Source: Chloroflexota bacterium (lineage in GTDB: Bacteria > Chloroflexota > Anaerolineae > Aggregatilineales > J027). Taken from it: DNA of 54,498 bases. Below, piece after piece: positions 38,129 to 47,100 of the stretch (the first letter of the stretch is position 1; the number at the start of each line of letters is the position of its first letter). The DNA lies in the NCBI GenBank assembly GCA_010092845.1, contig JAADYW010000125.1, forward strand, positions 1 to 54,498. The letters are read 5' to 3'. Under the pieces are notes generated by a model that made no database searches, had not been told where the DNA came from, and saw only the letters and a program-made list of their open reading frames with translations. Made by a program: the position numbers and the translations under genes.

Positions 38129-39977
38129 GGAATTACTGGAGCTCATTCCGCTGTACGTTGCCGGCAAGCTGCCCCCCGAACAAGCAGCGAAGCTTGAGCA
38201 TCATCTCGCACGGTCCCCAGAACTGCATACCGCACTAGAAGAATGGCAAACGATTGCCGAGGCGGTTCGACAGCAAAGTGAGGAATGGGCCCGCCGTCTC
38301 CCGCCTCTGGCCCCTTATATCCGCGCTGAGGTCGAAAAGCGCTTCAATGGCCAGGGCGCCGAGCCAACCATGATTACTGCGCTCAACCAACCCACACGCC
38401 TCGGTCCTCGTTCCGCAACGCAACAGAGCCGCCTACCTCTCTCGCTGGCCGCGGCACTTATTGCGGTCACCGTTTTCGCCAGCTTGATCGTTTTCCTTAG
38501 CAGTCGAGAAGATTCTGACGGTGGCCAAAACGGGGATACAGCCGGTCTGGCCGCGCAAGAAGGTAGCCCCGAAACTGCCATCGCCCAGGATTCCAGCCCA
38601 ACACTAACATTTACCCCCTTTGTTGCCACTGAAATCGCAGCCCGGCCCACCGCTACCCCTAATGACATCCACTCCCCAGTTGCTGGCGTTGGGAATGCAA
38701 CATCCACAGCCACACCCGCATTCCAGGAGGCCGGTAGTGGCAGTGCTAGCGCTGCTAGTTCGCCCGGCCTGCCCCCCAATCTCCAGCCAACAAGGACGTT
38801 GAGCCAGGATGACTGCTTCGTCACAAACCCACAAGAGACACCTGTCGCTATTTATCGATGGCCTGGCCGCGAAAACGAGGTTACCGGGACTCTGCAACCT
38901 GGCGAGCAACGCCGGATTCTCGTGACGAGCGGAACCGGCTGGTACGAGGTCTATGCGCCTGAGGGTGGCATTCAAGGTTGGGTATTCATTGAAGATGTTC
39001 GATTGGGTGGCAATTGCGATAACCTGTGGCTGCCATCCCCTACCCCCGATGTACCCACGACAAGCCCCACAACCTGTAGAGTCAGCGTAATCACGGGCGA
39101 CACGATAACGATCCGTTCAGGCCCCGGGATGGATTATGCCGAGATCGGAAGCTACGGCGGGCAGATGGTTGCCCGTTCACGTAGTGCTAACGGCTGGTAT
39201 GAGGTTGCCTTTGCGCCACAGTCGCAAACGTTGACCGGCTGGGTACCCGAGACCTGGATCAGCGCGAATACCCATTGCGCTACCCTGCCGGTGATTTCCC
39301 CCGCGGACTATACACCGCAACCGACACCAACCCGTTTCCCAACCGCGGCCGCCGTTCCTCAAATAGCCTATTTCACAGCAGTCCCCTCAGACATCCAGCC
39401 TGGCGATACGGTGACCGTAAGCTGGGAAACACGCCATGCTTCGCGTGTCTGGCTGGAGTACTTCGGCACGCAAGCCTCTGGTAATGCAGGTACTGAAGCC
39501 GCCCCCATGCCGCTAGCGGTCTTCAGCGACTTGCCACTGACCGGAAGTATGGATATCCGTATCCCCGCAACTTTCCGGGATGATGCCATCACCTTCTCCC
39601 TGGTTATCAATACCTATGGCGATGGCGAGCGCGGACCTTCGATGAACCGGGTCGTTCGCATCGACTACCCTCAGAGCCAGGAGCAAACCCCATCATTGCC
39701 TACTATCATCAGCTTCGAGGTGACCCCGGCACAGACCGCACCGGGCGAGACGCTGACAGCAACCTGGGAAACCCAGGACGCACGGCGCGTTCACTTGTCT
39801 CTGCTAGGGGAGACTGGCAGCGGTCAACCGGAACGGCGCGAGGTTGCCGGACGTGGCCAATCGACGTATGTCGCACCGGCGGGCTACACGGGGAAACTGT
39901 ATTTTCGTCTTGAGGCTGAAGGAGAAGATGGGTTGAGTGTCTCACGTACGGTTATGATTGAAAGTGGGAACCCGTAG
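38121..39977 (+). CDS. Anti-sigma-like transmembrane protein with extracellular SH3b and Ig-like domains
   Basis: N-terminal MHEELLELIPLYVAGKLPPEQAAKLEHHLARSPELHTALEEW, TM LPLSLAAALIAVTVFASLIVFLSS, SH3-like segments (CFVTNPQETPVAIYRWPGRENEVTG..., CRVSVITGDTITIRSGPGMDYAEIGSYGGQMVARSRS...GWV), then two Ig-like repeats. Overlaps the sigma gene by 8 nt. Confidence 0.8.
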   Translation: MHEELLELIPLYVAGKLPPEQAAKLEHHLARSPELHTALEEWQTIAEAVRQQSEEWARRLPPLAPYIRAEVEKRFNGQGAEPTMITALNQPTRLGPRSATQQSRLPLSLAAALIAVTVFASLIVFLSSREDSDGGQNGDTAGLAAQEGSPETAIAQDSSPTLTFTPFVATEIAARPTATPNDIHSPVAGVGNATSTATPAFQEAGSGSASAASSPGLPPNLQPTRTLSQDDCFVTNPQETPVAIYRWPGRENEVTGTLQPGEQRRILVTSGTGWYEVYAPEGGIQGWVFIEDVRLGGNCDNLWLPSPTPDVPTTSPTTCRVSVITGDTITIRSGPGMDYAEIGSYGGQMVARSRSANGWYEVAFAPQSQTLTGWVPETWISANTHCATLPVISPADYTPQPTPTRFPTAAAVPQIAYFTAVPSDIQPGDTVTVSWETRHASRVWLEYFGTQASGNAGTEAAPMPLAVFSDLPLTGSMDIRIPATFRDDAITFSLVINTYGDGERGPSMNRVVRIDYPQSQEQTPSLPTIISFEVTPAQTAPGETLTATWETQDARRVHLSLLGETGSGQPERREVAGRGQSTYVAPAGYTGKLYFRLEAEGEDGLSVSRTVMIESGNP

Positions 39978-40029
39978 AGTCACCCCTTTCAGGCATATGA
40001 ACGACCTCACTCCCTTGCGGTGGGGGAAC

Positions 40030-40245
40030 TTATCCGCCAGTAGAGTCGTCTTCTGCTGCCAGGCCAGGCAGGGCTGGCAGTTTCACACGGAGGACATCAG
40101 TGTCGATTGTCGCCTCAGCGCCATTGCCACCGTCTTGGCCGTGATTGGGCCAGACCTCCTGGCATTGGCGCTGTTCAAGGTGCTCGACAACCGCTATGAC
40201 GCTGGTGAACACTTGCCGGCAAAATGGGCAACGATGCACTGCCAT
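40030..40245 (-). CDS. Small protein with one C2HC zinc-finger-like motif
   Basis: MAVHRCPFCRQVFTSVIAVVEHLEQRQCQEVW (C-X2-C-X12-H-X5-C); 71 aa, start uncertain. Confidence 0.45.
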   Translation of the reverse strand: MAVHRCPFCRQVFTSVIAVVEHLEQRQCQEVWPNHGQDGGNGAEATIDTDVLRVKLPALPGLAAEDDSTGG

Positions 40246-40536
40246 TGAGTCCCTATCACATCTAAAAAGGACTACCTCACTACCTGAATACAGTCTAAAC
40301 CTAACACCCTGCCAACTCAATTTGACTCTCGTTAAACCACGGTTACAGGTTCGCTTGATCCGCTGGAACTGGCGTACTGTCTACGTGTTCACGCCGGCAA
40401 CCTGTTAGATTCCCGTTAGAGTTTCGCCATAGCTGTAAAATCGACCACCATGAAAGCATCTAGACTATCGGGAATTGCTATACTACACTGGCCACCTGGT
40501 AACGAGATCATTCTTAGCTGGGGATAGGACCTATCC

Positions 40537-41268
40537 ATGACAAGGAACGCAGTAAAAGCCGATGCGCAAATGGCGAACACGGCGCTACATAGCACATCGC
40601 CAGTCATGCTCTGGATATCATCGAATGGCGAGTCACCGCCAACAGATGTTCGCAAGGCGCTCGATGCGGCGGCCAACGACTATAGTGCCCTTGAGGTGCT
40701 CATCATTGATACAGCGGCCGAACCAGCGTTCAAAGAGCGCTTCAGTGTGGGTAAGCACGCTGTGCTGATCGGATGGTACAACAATGAGGTTATCTCACGG
40801 CGTCAGCGCCCTTGGGCCACTGATGTCCAGGGCACGGCCGAAAAATTAGCTGGTCTCATACCGGAACCCGAGCAAGACCCGAATGGAAAAGATAAGACCG
40901 AAGAAAATAAGGAGCTACCTGTGGATAACGTACCTGTACATGTGACCGATGCTGATTTCGAGAAAGAAGTAATCAACCACGAACTCCCCGTCCTGGTGGA
41001 CTTCTGGGCCGATTGGTGTGGCCCGTGTAAGATGGTCGCGCCGACACTGGAGAAACTGGCTGGCGAGTACGCGGGCAAGGTTCGTATTGCCAAGGTCGAT
41101 GTCGATGCCAACCCGGGCCTGGCCCAGGCTTTCCGGATCATGAGCATTCCGACGTTGATGTTCTTCAAGGAGGGCAAGATCGTGGGGCAGACCGCCGGCG
41201 CCCTGCCCGAGCCGACACTCCGTGATGCCCTGGAGCAGCTTGTCGCGCTGGAAATCCCGGCTGAGTAA
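40537..41268 (+). CDS. Two-domain thioredoxin: N-terminal CxxC-less Trx-like domain plus canonical thioredoxin
   Basis: C-terminal VLVDFWADWCGPCKMVAPTLEKLAGEYAGKVRIAKVDVDANPGLAQAFRIMSIPTLMFFKEGK; N-terminal SPVMLWISSNGESPPTDVRKALDAAANDYSALEVLIIDTAAEPAFKERFSVGKHAVLIGWYNNEVISRR resembles a Trx fold without Cys. Confidence 0.85.
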   Translation: MTRNAVKADAQMANTALHSTSPVMLWISSNGESPPTDVRKALDAAANDYSALEVLIIDTAAEPAFKERFSVGKHAVLIGWYNNEVISRRQRPWATDVQGTAEKLAGLIPEPEQDPNGKDKTEENKELPVDNVPVHVTDADFEKEVINHELPVLVDFWADWCGPCKMVAPTLEKLAGEYAGKVRIAKVDVDANPGLAQAFRIMSIPTLMFFKEGKIVGQTAGALPEPTLRDALEQLVALEIPAE

Positions 41269-41292
41269 ACCACCCACCTTCTGGGAACTTGA

Positions 41293-41333
41293 AACACCCG
41301 CCAACGCAACGTATCTTGGCGGGTGTTTTCGTT
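41293..41333 (+). terminator. Rho-independent terminator after the thioredoxin gene
   Basis: AACACCCGCCA...TGGCGGGTGTT (11-bp perfect stem) followed by TTCGTTTTG. Confidence 0.85.
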
Positions 41334-41412
41334 TTGATATGGCACATTACGAGCAGGTTCATTATTATTATGTGGAGAAGCGCCTATTGAATAGCAAGCC
41401 ACAGGACGAAGC

Positions 41413-43632
41413 ATGGCATCGCTCAAACCGAACCTCTTATCCGACGACCTCAAGACCATCATGGTTGAAGCCACGGACGTGGCCAAGCACTATATGCGGC
41501 GTAATCTCTATCCGGAAGTTGTCTTGTGGGTCATGATTCAGCACCAGAATACGGCAGCCTACCGTTTGCTCCGGCAGTTTGTGGAGCGACGCGGCGCCGA
41601 TCTCGAACATCTCCAACAACAGGTCCGGCTCGCAGCGATGGGTCCGCGCCACGACAAAAACGGTGATCTGGACTTCCTGCTCCCTGATGGCACCAAGTTC
41701 CCCATCAGCCATCATCTGCTGATCGCCCTGGATGATGCGTTAACAATTGCGCAATCGCATGGCGAGGTTCACATCGACACCGATCATCTACTGGTCAGCA
41801 TGACCGACCGGCGAGTCAGCACCGGTTTGATCTTGCAGCAGCACGGCATTACCGCTGGCGCGGCAAACGATCTCCTGGACGACCGCACACAAATCCGCCG
41901 CCGCAAAAACGCCACCCTGATGGACCATGTCGAGGCGGCCCGAAGCGGCGAGCTGCCTAAAATCCACGAACGCAAGACCCTGTTGCGCGACATGATTAAC
42001 ATCCTCTCACAGTCCATCAACCGGCATATCATTCTGGTGGGGCCAGATGGCGTGGGCAAGCGCAGTCTCGGCTATGCGCTGGCGCATCTGATTACCCGAG
42101 AAAAAGGTCCGCTTGGTATTGGGAAATTCATCCAGATCGATGAGCGAGCACTGCTGGATAACCCCGTCGAAGCCATGCAAAGCGCGATAATGCGCGCCCG
42201 GGGCGGGATCCTGTTTGTGCCGCACCTGCATCGCTTCTTCGGCGGGCCGGTCAAAGCCGAGTTTCCGAAATCCGGCCAGAACTTGCAAAAGGCCTTTCTG
42301 AGTTACGATCCGGTGATTGTCGCGACCACAACATTGCCTGAATGGGAGGAACGTGTTTCACGCGTGACGGCGATCAGCGAACACGCCCAGGTTTTACGAG
42401 TTGACGAACCCTCCGAAGAGGAGACGCTAGAAATCTTGCGTGTACTCCAACCCCAACTCGCAGCTGACTACGATATTGATATCGACGATAACGCCTTGAC
42501 CGCGGCCGTGCGGATGGCCAAGCGGTATATTGGCACCATGCCGCTGCCGCGTAGCGCCGCGCATCTGTTGCACCGGGCCGGCGCGATGGTCAGCATGAAC
42601 CAGCAGGCACAACTGGCCTTCAAACCAGATCTCCCTGATAACGTGCTCGATAGTGAGGATATCACGTTGGCAGTTGCCCAGATGACTGGTATCCCAGTCA
42701 GCAATCTGGACCACGATGAACGGACCAAGTATGCCAGTATGGTCGAACATTTGCACCAGCGCATCATTGGCCAGGATGAAGCAGTTCTGGCGGTTAGCCG
42801 TGCTGTCAAGACGGCACGCGTCGGGCTGAAAGACCCCCGCCGGCCCATCGGGTCCTTCCTGTTCCTGGGCCCGAGCGGCGGCGGCAAGACCGAATTGGCC
42901 AAATCCCTGGCCGAGTTTCTATTCGGTAGCGAAGACGCGATGCTACAGATTGATATGTCGGAATATATGGAAGAGAACACCGTGAGCCGACTCGTCGGGG
43001 CGCCGCCTGGCTACGTTGGTTACGAAGGGGGCGGGCAACTCACCGACCGGGTACGAGACCAACCCTATATTGTGGTCCTGTTTGATGAGGTCGAGAAAGC
43101 CCACTCCCGCATCGTCGATATTCTGCTCCAGGTACTCGAAGAAGGCCGCCTGACCGATGCCCAGGGCAACGTTGCCACCTTCAGCGAGGCCGTGGTCATC
43201 ATGACCAGCAACCTGGGCGCCGAGTATCTGAGTACAACGGTCATCACTGATGAGATTCGCGAGCAGGTTCTGGGTGAAGTGAAAGGGCATTTCCGGCCAG
43301 AGTTCCTCAATCGTCTAGATGATATCATCATCTTCCATCCACTAAGCGAGAATCACCTGTATGATATCCTTGGCCTAATGCTAGCCCGCGAACAACAGCT
43401 TGGCGCCGAGCGCGGACTGAGTATCAGCTTCACACAGGCCGCCCAACAATGGATGATCAGACAGAATGAAACTCCTGAATATGGTGCACGGCCCTTGCGA
43501 CGGATCATCCAACGTAACGTCCGCGAACCCCTGGCCGACTTCCTGCTAAACGGCACCCTGCCTGAAGACGGCACTATCCACATTGATGCACATGATGAGG
43601 GCCTTGTATTTGAAACCAATTCTGAGGGCTGA
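41413..43632 (+). CDS. Clp/Hsp100-family AAA+ ATPase with degenerate first and canonical second AAA+ domain
   Basis: D2: FLFLGPSGGGKTELAKSLAEFLFG...DMSEYMEENTVSRLVGAPPGYVGYEGGGQLTDRVRDQPYIVVLFDEVEKAH...MTSNLGAEYL...FRPEFLNRLDDIIIFHPL. D1: LVGPDGVGKRSLGYALAHLI...GGILFVPHLHRFFGG (degenerate). Confidence 0.92.
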   Translation: MASLKPNLLSDDLKTIMVEATDVAKHYMRRNLYPEVVLWVMIQHQNTAAYRLLRQFVERRGADLEHLQQQVRLAAMGPRHDKNGDLDFLLPDGTKFPISHHLLIALDDALTIAQSHGEVHIDTDHLLVSMTDRRVSTGLILQQHGITAGAANDLLDDRTQIRRRKNATLMDHVEAARSGELPKIHERKTLLRDMINILSQSINRHIILVGPDGVGKRSLGYALAHLITREKGPLGIGKFIQIDERALLDNPVEAMQSAIMRARGGILFVPHLHRFFGGPVKAEFPKSGQNLQKAFLSYDPVIVATTTLPEWEERVSRVTAISEHAQVLRVDEPSEEETLEILRVLQPQLAADYDIDIDDNALTAAVRMAKRYIGTMPLPRSAAHLLHRAGAMVSMNQQAQLAFKPDLPDNVLDSEDITLAVAQMTGIPVSNLDHDERTKYASMVEHLHQRIIGQDEAVLAVSRAVKTARVGLKDPRRPIGSFLFLGPSGGGKTELAKSLAEFLFGSEDAMLQIDMSEYMEENTVSRLVGAPPGYVGYEGGGQLTDRVRDQPYIVVLFDEVEKAHSRIVDILLQVLEEGRLTDAQGNVATFSEAVVIMTSNLGAEYLSTTVITDEIREQVLGEVKGHFRPEFLNRLDDIIIFHPLSENHLYDILGLMLAREQQLGAERGLSISFTQAAQQWMIRQNETPEYGARPLRRIIQRNVREPLADFLLNGTLPEDGTIHIDAHDEGLVFETNSEG

Positions 43633-43722
43633 TCTAGAGAGACGGACTTCCCGGATACCCAGCCTGAGCAAACGCGAGCCAGTTTATCCATGTAATCGCA
43701 AAGACACCAGGAGATATGACGC

Positions 43723-45447
43723 GTGAGCTTCACCCCGCTACCTCAAAGGATCGAAGCTATCTTGCGGCGTGCCATCGCCCAAGCCCAGAGCAGTGGCGCA
43801 CTCCCGCCGGTTCCGGATGACCAAGAGCTTGAAATACCGATCAAACCAGCCAAGCAGAGCCACTACGCCTCAGCGGTCGCCATGGCATCCGCGCGCCTTT
43901 TCAAAGCAAAACCGCTCGACATCGCCACGACGATAGGCGAGCATCTGCCCGAAAACGAGCTAATCGGCAAAGTCGAGGTCGCGCCGCCGGGGTTCATCAA
44001 CATCTGGCTAGCCGAGGCCTGGATCCAGCAACAGGTTGAGGTAATTATCGCTGCGGGAGCGGATGTCTTCAGCCTTGATATTGGCGGCGAGCAGCGCGTC
44101 ATCGTGGAATTTGTCAGCGCCAACCCCACCGGCCCATTGCATGTCGGGCGTTCACGCGGGGCTGTCGTGGGCGATGCGGCCGCCCGCCTCCTTGAAGCGT
44201 GCGGTTGGCAGGTCCACCGTGAGTACTATTTCAACAACGGCGGGCGCCAGATGGAGATGCTTGGCCGCAGTATTCAGGCGCGCTATCTGCAGGCTCTTGG
44301 CGAACCGGCAGACCTACCCGACGATGGTTACAAAGGTGAGTACCATGTTGAGCTGGGCAATACCCTCGCCCAGGAAGTCGGCGATGCGTGGCGCGACAAG
44401 GATTGGACAGCCTTCAAACAGTACGCTGAGGAAATCGTCTTCAAGAACATCTCAGCCACGCTGGCTCGTATTGGCATCAGCTTCGATCAATTCTTCAACG
44501 AGCTTGATCTCTACGATAGCGGAGCCGTAAAAGAGACTCTGAAGGCGCTCGGCAAAGCTGGTTACACGTACGATGCTGTGACCTGGAAGGGTGCCTCCGA
44601 GGAAGAAATCATCAAAGCTAAACGCCAGGGTACCGAAGCCGCCACGTGGTTCCGCAGTAGCCAACTGGGCGATAGCCAGGATCGCGTCATTGTGCGTAGC
44701 AACGGCGATCCAACCTATGTTCTCCCCGACATCGCATACCATGTCAACAAACTTGAACGCGGGTTCGCCCGCGCCATCAATGTGCTGGGGTCGGATCACT
44801 TCACCGAGTCCCAGGTTGTCAAGTATGGCCTGGCCGCTCTGGGCTACGACGCGGAGCGAGTCGACGTCATCTTGCACCAGCTTGTCCATCTGATGCGCGG
44901 TGGCACACGCATTGGCATGAGCACTCGCAAGGGCGAAATCATCACGCTGGACGAAGTCATGGACGAAACAGGGCCGGATGCGATTCGCTATTTTCTGCTC
45001 TCCCGGAGTACCGACAACGACATAAGCTTTGACCTCGATCTAGCCGTAAAGCAGTCGAACGAGAATCCGGTCTTCTACATTCAGAATGCGCATGTGCGCT
45101 GCGCAGGGATCCTGCGGCAGCTTGACGAGCGGGGATATGACCCGGATTGGGACAGGAACGCGGATATCAGCTTGCTCGGCGAGGAAGAACGCAGCTTCGT
45201 CCTCAAGATGCTAGAGATGCCTGAGCAACTCCAGATGGCCTACGAGAATCTAGCGCCCCACCAGATCGCTTTCTGGACATTGGACCTGGCACGCGCTTTC
45301 CATCCCATGTACGAGCGGGTTCGCGTTCTGCACAGCGATGTGCCGGATGATGTCGGCAAGGCCCGGCTCCGCCTGTATCGCGCCGCACAGATCGTCTTTC
45401 GCCGTGCGCTTACGCTAATGGGCATGACTGCGCCAGACGAGATGTAG
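43723..45447 (+). CDS. argS: Arginyl-tRNA synthetase
   Basis: GTG start; VEFVSANPTGPLHVGRSRGAVVGDAAARLLEACGWQVHREYYFNNGGRQMEMLG; C-terminal DALR anticodon-binding region. Confidence 0.94.
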   Translation: MSFTPLPQRIEAILRRAIAQAQSSGALPPVPDDQELEIPIKPAKQSHYASAVAMASARLFKAKPLDIATTIGEHLPENELIGKVEVAPPGFINIWLAEAWIQQQVEVIIAAGADVFSLDIGGEQRVIVEFVSANPTGPLHVGRSRGAVVGDAAARLLEACGWQVHREYYFNNGGRQMEMLGRSIQARYLQALGEPADLPDDGYKGEYHVELGNTLAQEVGDAWRDKDWTAFKQYAEEIVFKNISATLARIGISFDQFFNELDLYDSGAVKETLKALGKAGYTYDAVTWKGASEEEIIKAKRQGTEAATWFRSSQLGDSQDRVIVRSNGDPTYVLPDIAYHVNKLERGFARAINVLGSDHFTESQVVKYGLAALGYDAERVDVILHQLVHLMRGGTRIGMSTRKGEIITLDEVMDETGPDAIRYFLLSRSTDNDISFDLDLAVKQSNENPVFYIQNAHVRCAGILRQLDERGYDPDWDRNADISLLGEEERSFVLKMLEMPEQLQMAYENLAPHQIAFWTLDLARAFHPMYERVRVLHSDVPDDVGKARLRLYRAAQIVFRRALTLMGMTAPDEM

Positions 45448-45459
45448 CAACAGGGGCGT

Positions 45460-46977
45460 TTATGCCCTGCGCGAAGCCTCGGGCAAGACGGCTCCCAACT
45501 GGCGCACACCAGCCTGCAGAGCGTCCAAGCTGGGACCAGTGAATCCCAGAACCAGACCTTGCCGGGCCGTTTCCGACTCCAGATAGAACCGGCTCAGCGC
45601 GGGCGCCACGATACCCCGACGTGCCGCCTGAGCAGTGACGATGTGATCGTCGGCTATACCTTCGAGGGTGAAACTGACGTGCATACCCGCATCCGTTGGT
45701 CCTGGCCGCATCCGGTCGCCAATGTGACGCGCAATTTCGCCAAGTAGTGTATCCCGCTTCTCTATATAGACTTTGCGCATCCTGCGAATATGGCGGCTGA
45801 AGTGGCCTTCCATAATAAACTCGGCCAAAGCCGCCTGCGGGACAACCGGCATAAACTGGTCAACCACCTGCCGCGCAATCTCGAACACGTTGACCAGATC
45901 CGGCGGCACGACAAGATAACCCAAACGCAGGGCTGGAAACATCACCTTGCTGAATGTGCCGATATAAATCACCCGATTGCTGCGGTCCACCCCCTGCAGG
46001 GCGGCCAGCGGGTGACCACTATAGCGATACTCACTATCGTAGTCATCCTCCAGAATCCAGGCACCAGCGCGCTCAGCCCACTGGATAAGCTGGATCCGGC
46101 GCGGCAAACTGAGCGTACTCCCCAGCGGGAACTGGTGTGAAGGAGTCACGTAAGCCAGCCGTGCATTAGGAGCACGGGCGATACCGACTTCCACCTGCAA
46201 ACCCTCCGCATCGACAGGTACCGGTACCAATTGCGCACTTACAGTGCGTAGGATTCCCATGGCCCCACCATAGCCAGGGTTCTCCATCCATACCTGGTCA
46301 TCAGTATTTAGCAAGACCCGTGTAGCCAGATAGATCCCTGCCTGGGACCCCGCCACGATAATGATCTGCTCGGGCTCACAGCGAACTGCCCGCGAAGCCC
46401 GCAGGTACTCGGCGATGGCCTGGCGCAACGGGTAGTATCCGCCACCTGGCTGCCCATAGCCAAAACGTTCTAGTGGCAAGGATTGATAGTATCGGGCAAT
46501 CAAACGTGCCCAGATGTGAAAGGGAAAGGCGTTCAAATCCGGCGCACCAGGCGCAAACGGCCGCAGCGGCTTCTCAGAGTAGGACACCGGTCGTCGTTCC
46601 AGAAAGCGCTGGTAGCCGATACCGAGGCGTGATAGGCGCCGTGGTGCACCAGAAGCATACGTCGTTGTGGCTACTGGTGCGCCGGCCACGTATTGCAGAT
46701 CGTCGGGTAGCCGCGACGTGACAAACGTCCCGGCCCCGACCCGGCTCTCGAGATACCCCTCAGCCTGCAACTGCTCAATCGCGTTTACAACAGTGTTGCG
46801 TGAAACGCTCAGAATATCAGCCAGATCACGGGTGGAGGGCAAGCGTACGCCCCCCTTCAGTTGCTGCGATAGGATTGCGTGACGAACACCCTCATACACC
46901 TGGCGATAGAGCGGCGATTCCGACTCGCGGTCAAGTGGCACGATCGACAAAAGATACGTATGCGAAACCGTATGCAT
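45460..46977 (-). CDS. MocR/PdxR-family transcriptional regulator (GntR HTH plus aminotransferase-like domain)
   Basis: PLYRQVYEGVRHAILSQQLKGGVRLPSTRDLADILSVSRNTVVNAIEQLQAEGYLESRVGAGTFV, then fold-type I aminotransferase (ILEDDYDSEYRYSGHPLAALQG...IYIGTFSKVMFPALRLGYLVVP). Confidence 0.93.
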   Translation of the reverse strand: MHTVSHTYLLSIVPLDRESESPLYRQVYEGVRHAILSQQLKGGVRLPSTRDLADILSVSRNTVVNAIEQLQAEGYLESRVGAGTFVTSRLPDDLQYVAGAPVATTTYASGAPRRLSRLGIGYQRFLERRPVSYSEKPLRPFAPGAPDLNAFPFHIWARLIARYYQSLPLERFGYGQPGGGYYPLRQAIAEYLRASRAVRCEPEQIIIVAGSQAGIYLATRVLLNTDDQVWMENPGYGGAMGILRTVSAQLVPVPVDAEGLQVEVGIARAPNARLAYVTPSHQFPLGSTLSLPRRIQLIQWAERAGAWILEDDYDSEYRYSGHPLAALQGVDRSNRVIYIGTFSKVMFPALRLGYLVVPPDLVNVFEIARQVVDQFMPVVPQAALAEFIMEGHFSRHIRRMRKVYIEKRDTLLGEIARHIGDRMRPGPTDAGMHVSFTLEGIADDHIVTAQAARRGIVAPALSRFYLESETARQGLVLGFTGPSLDALQAGVRQLGAVLPEASRRA

Positions 46978-47004
46978 GATATTCTCACCAGTCATCGTCA
47001 TCAG

Positions 47005-47037
47005 ATTGGCCCTATCATATCACGTCAAATTGGCCCT
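47005..47037. promoter_or_regulatory. Direct-repeat pair, candidate MocR-family operator
   Basis: ATTGGCCCT at 47005-47013 and 47029-47037 (24-bp period) in the divergent MocR / solute-binding-protein intergenic region. Confidence 0.5.
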
Positions 47038-47100
47038 TGTGAGCAGACCATTTCTTCTCTACGGTGTTGCAAAGACGCAGTATGGTAAGGAGGAAACGAT

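Noticed and set aside
40416-40676. Minus-strand ORF upstream of the thioredoxin gene
   Set aside because: Overlaps the thioredoxin 5' region in antisense; low-complexity, non-protein-like composition.
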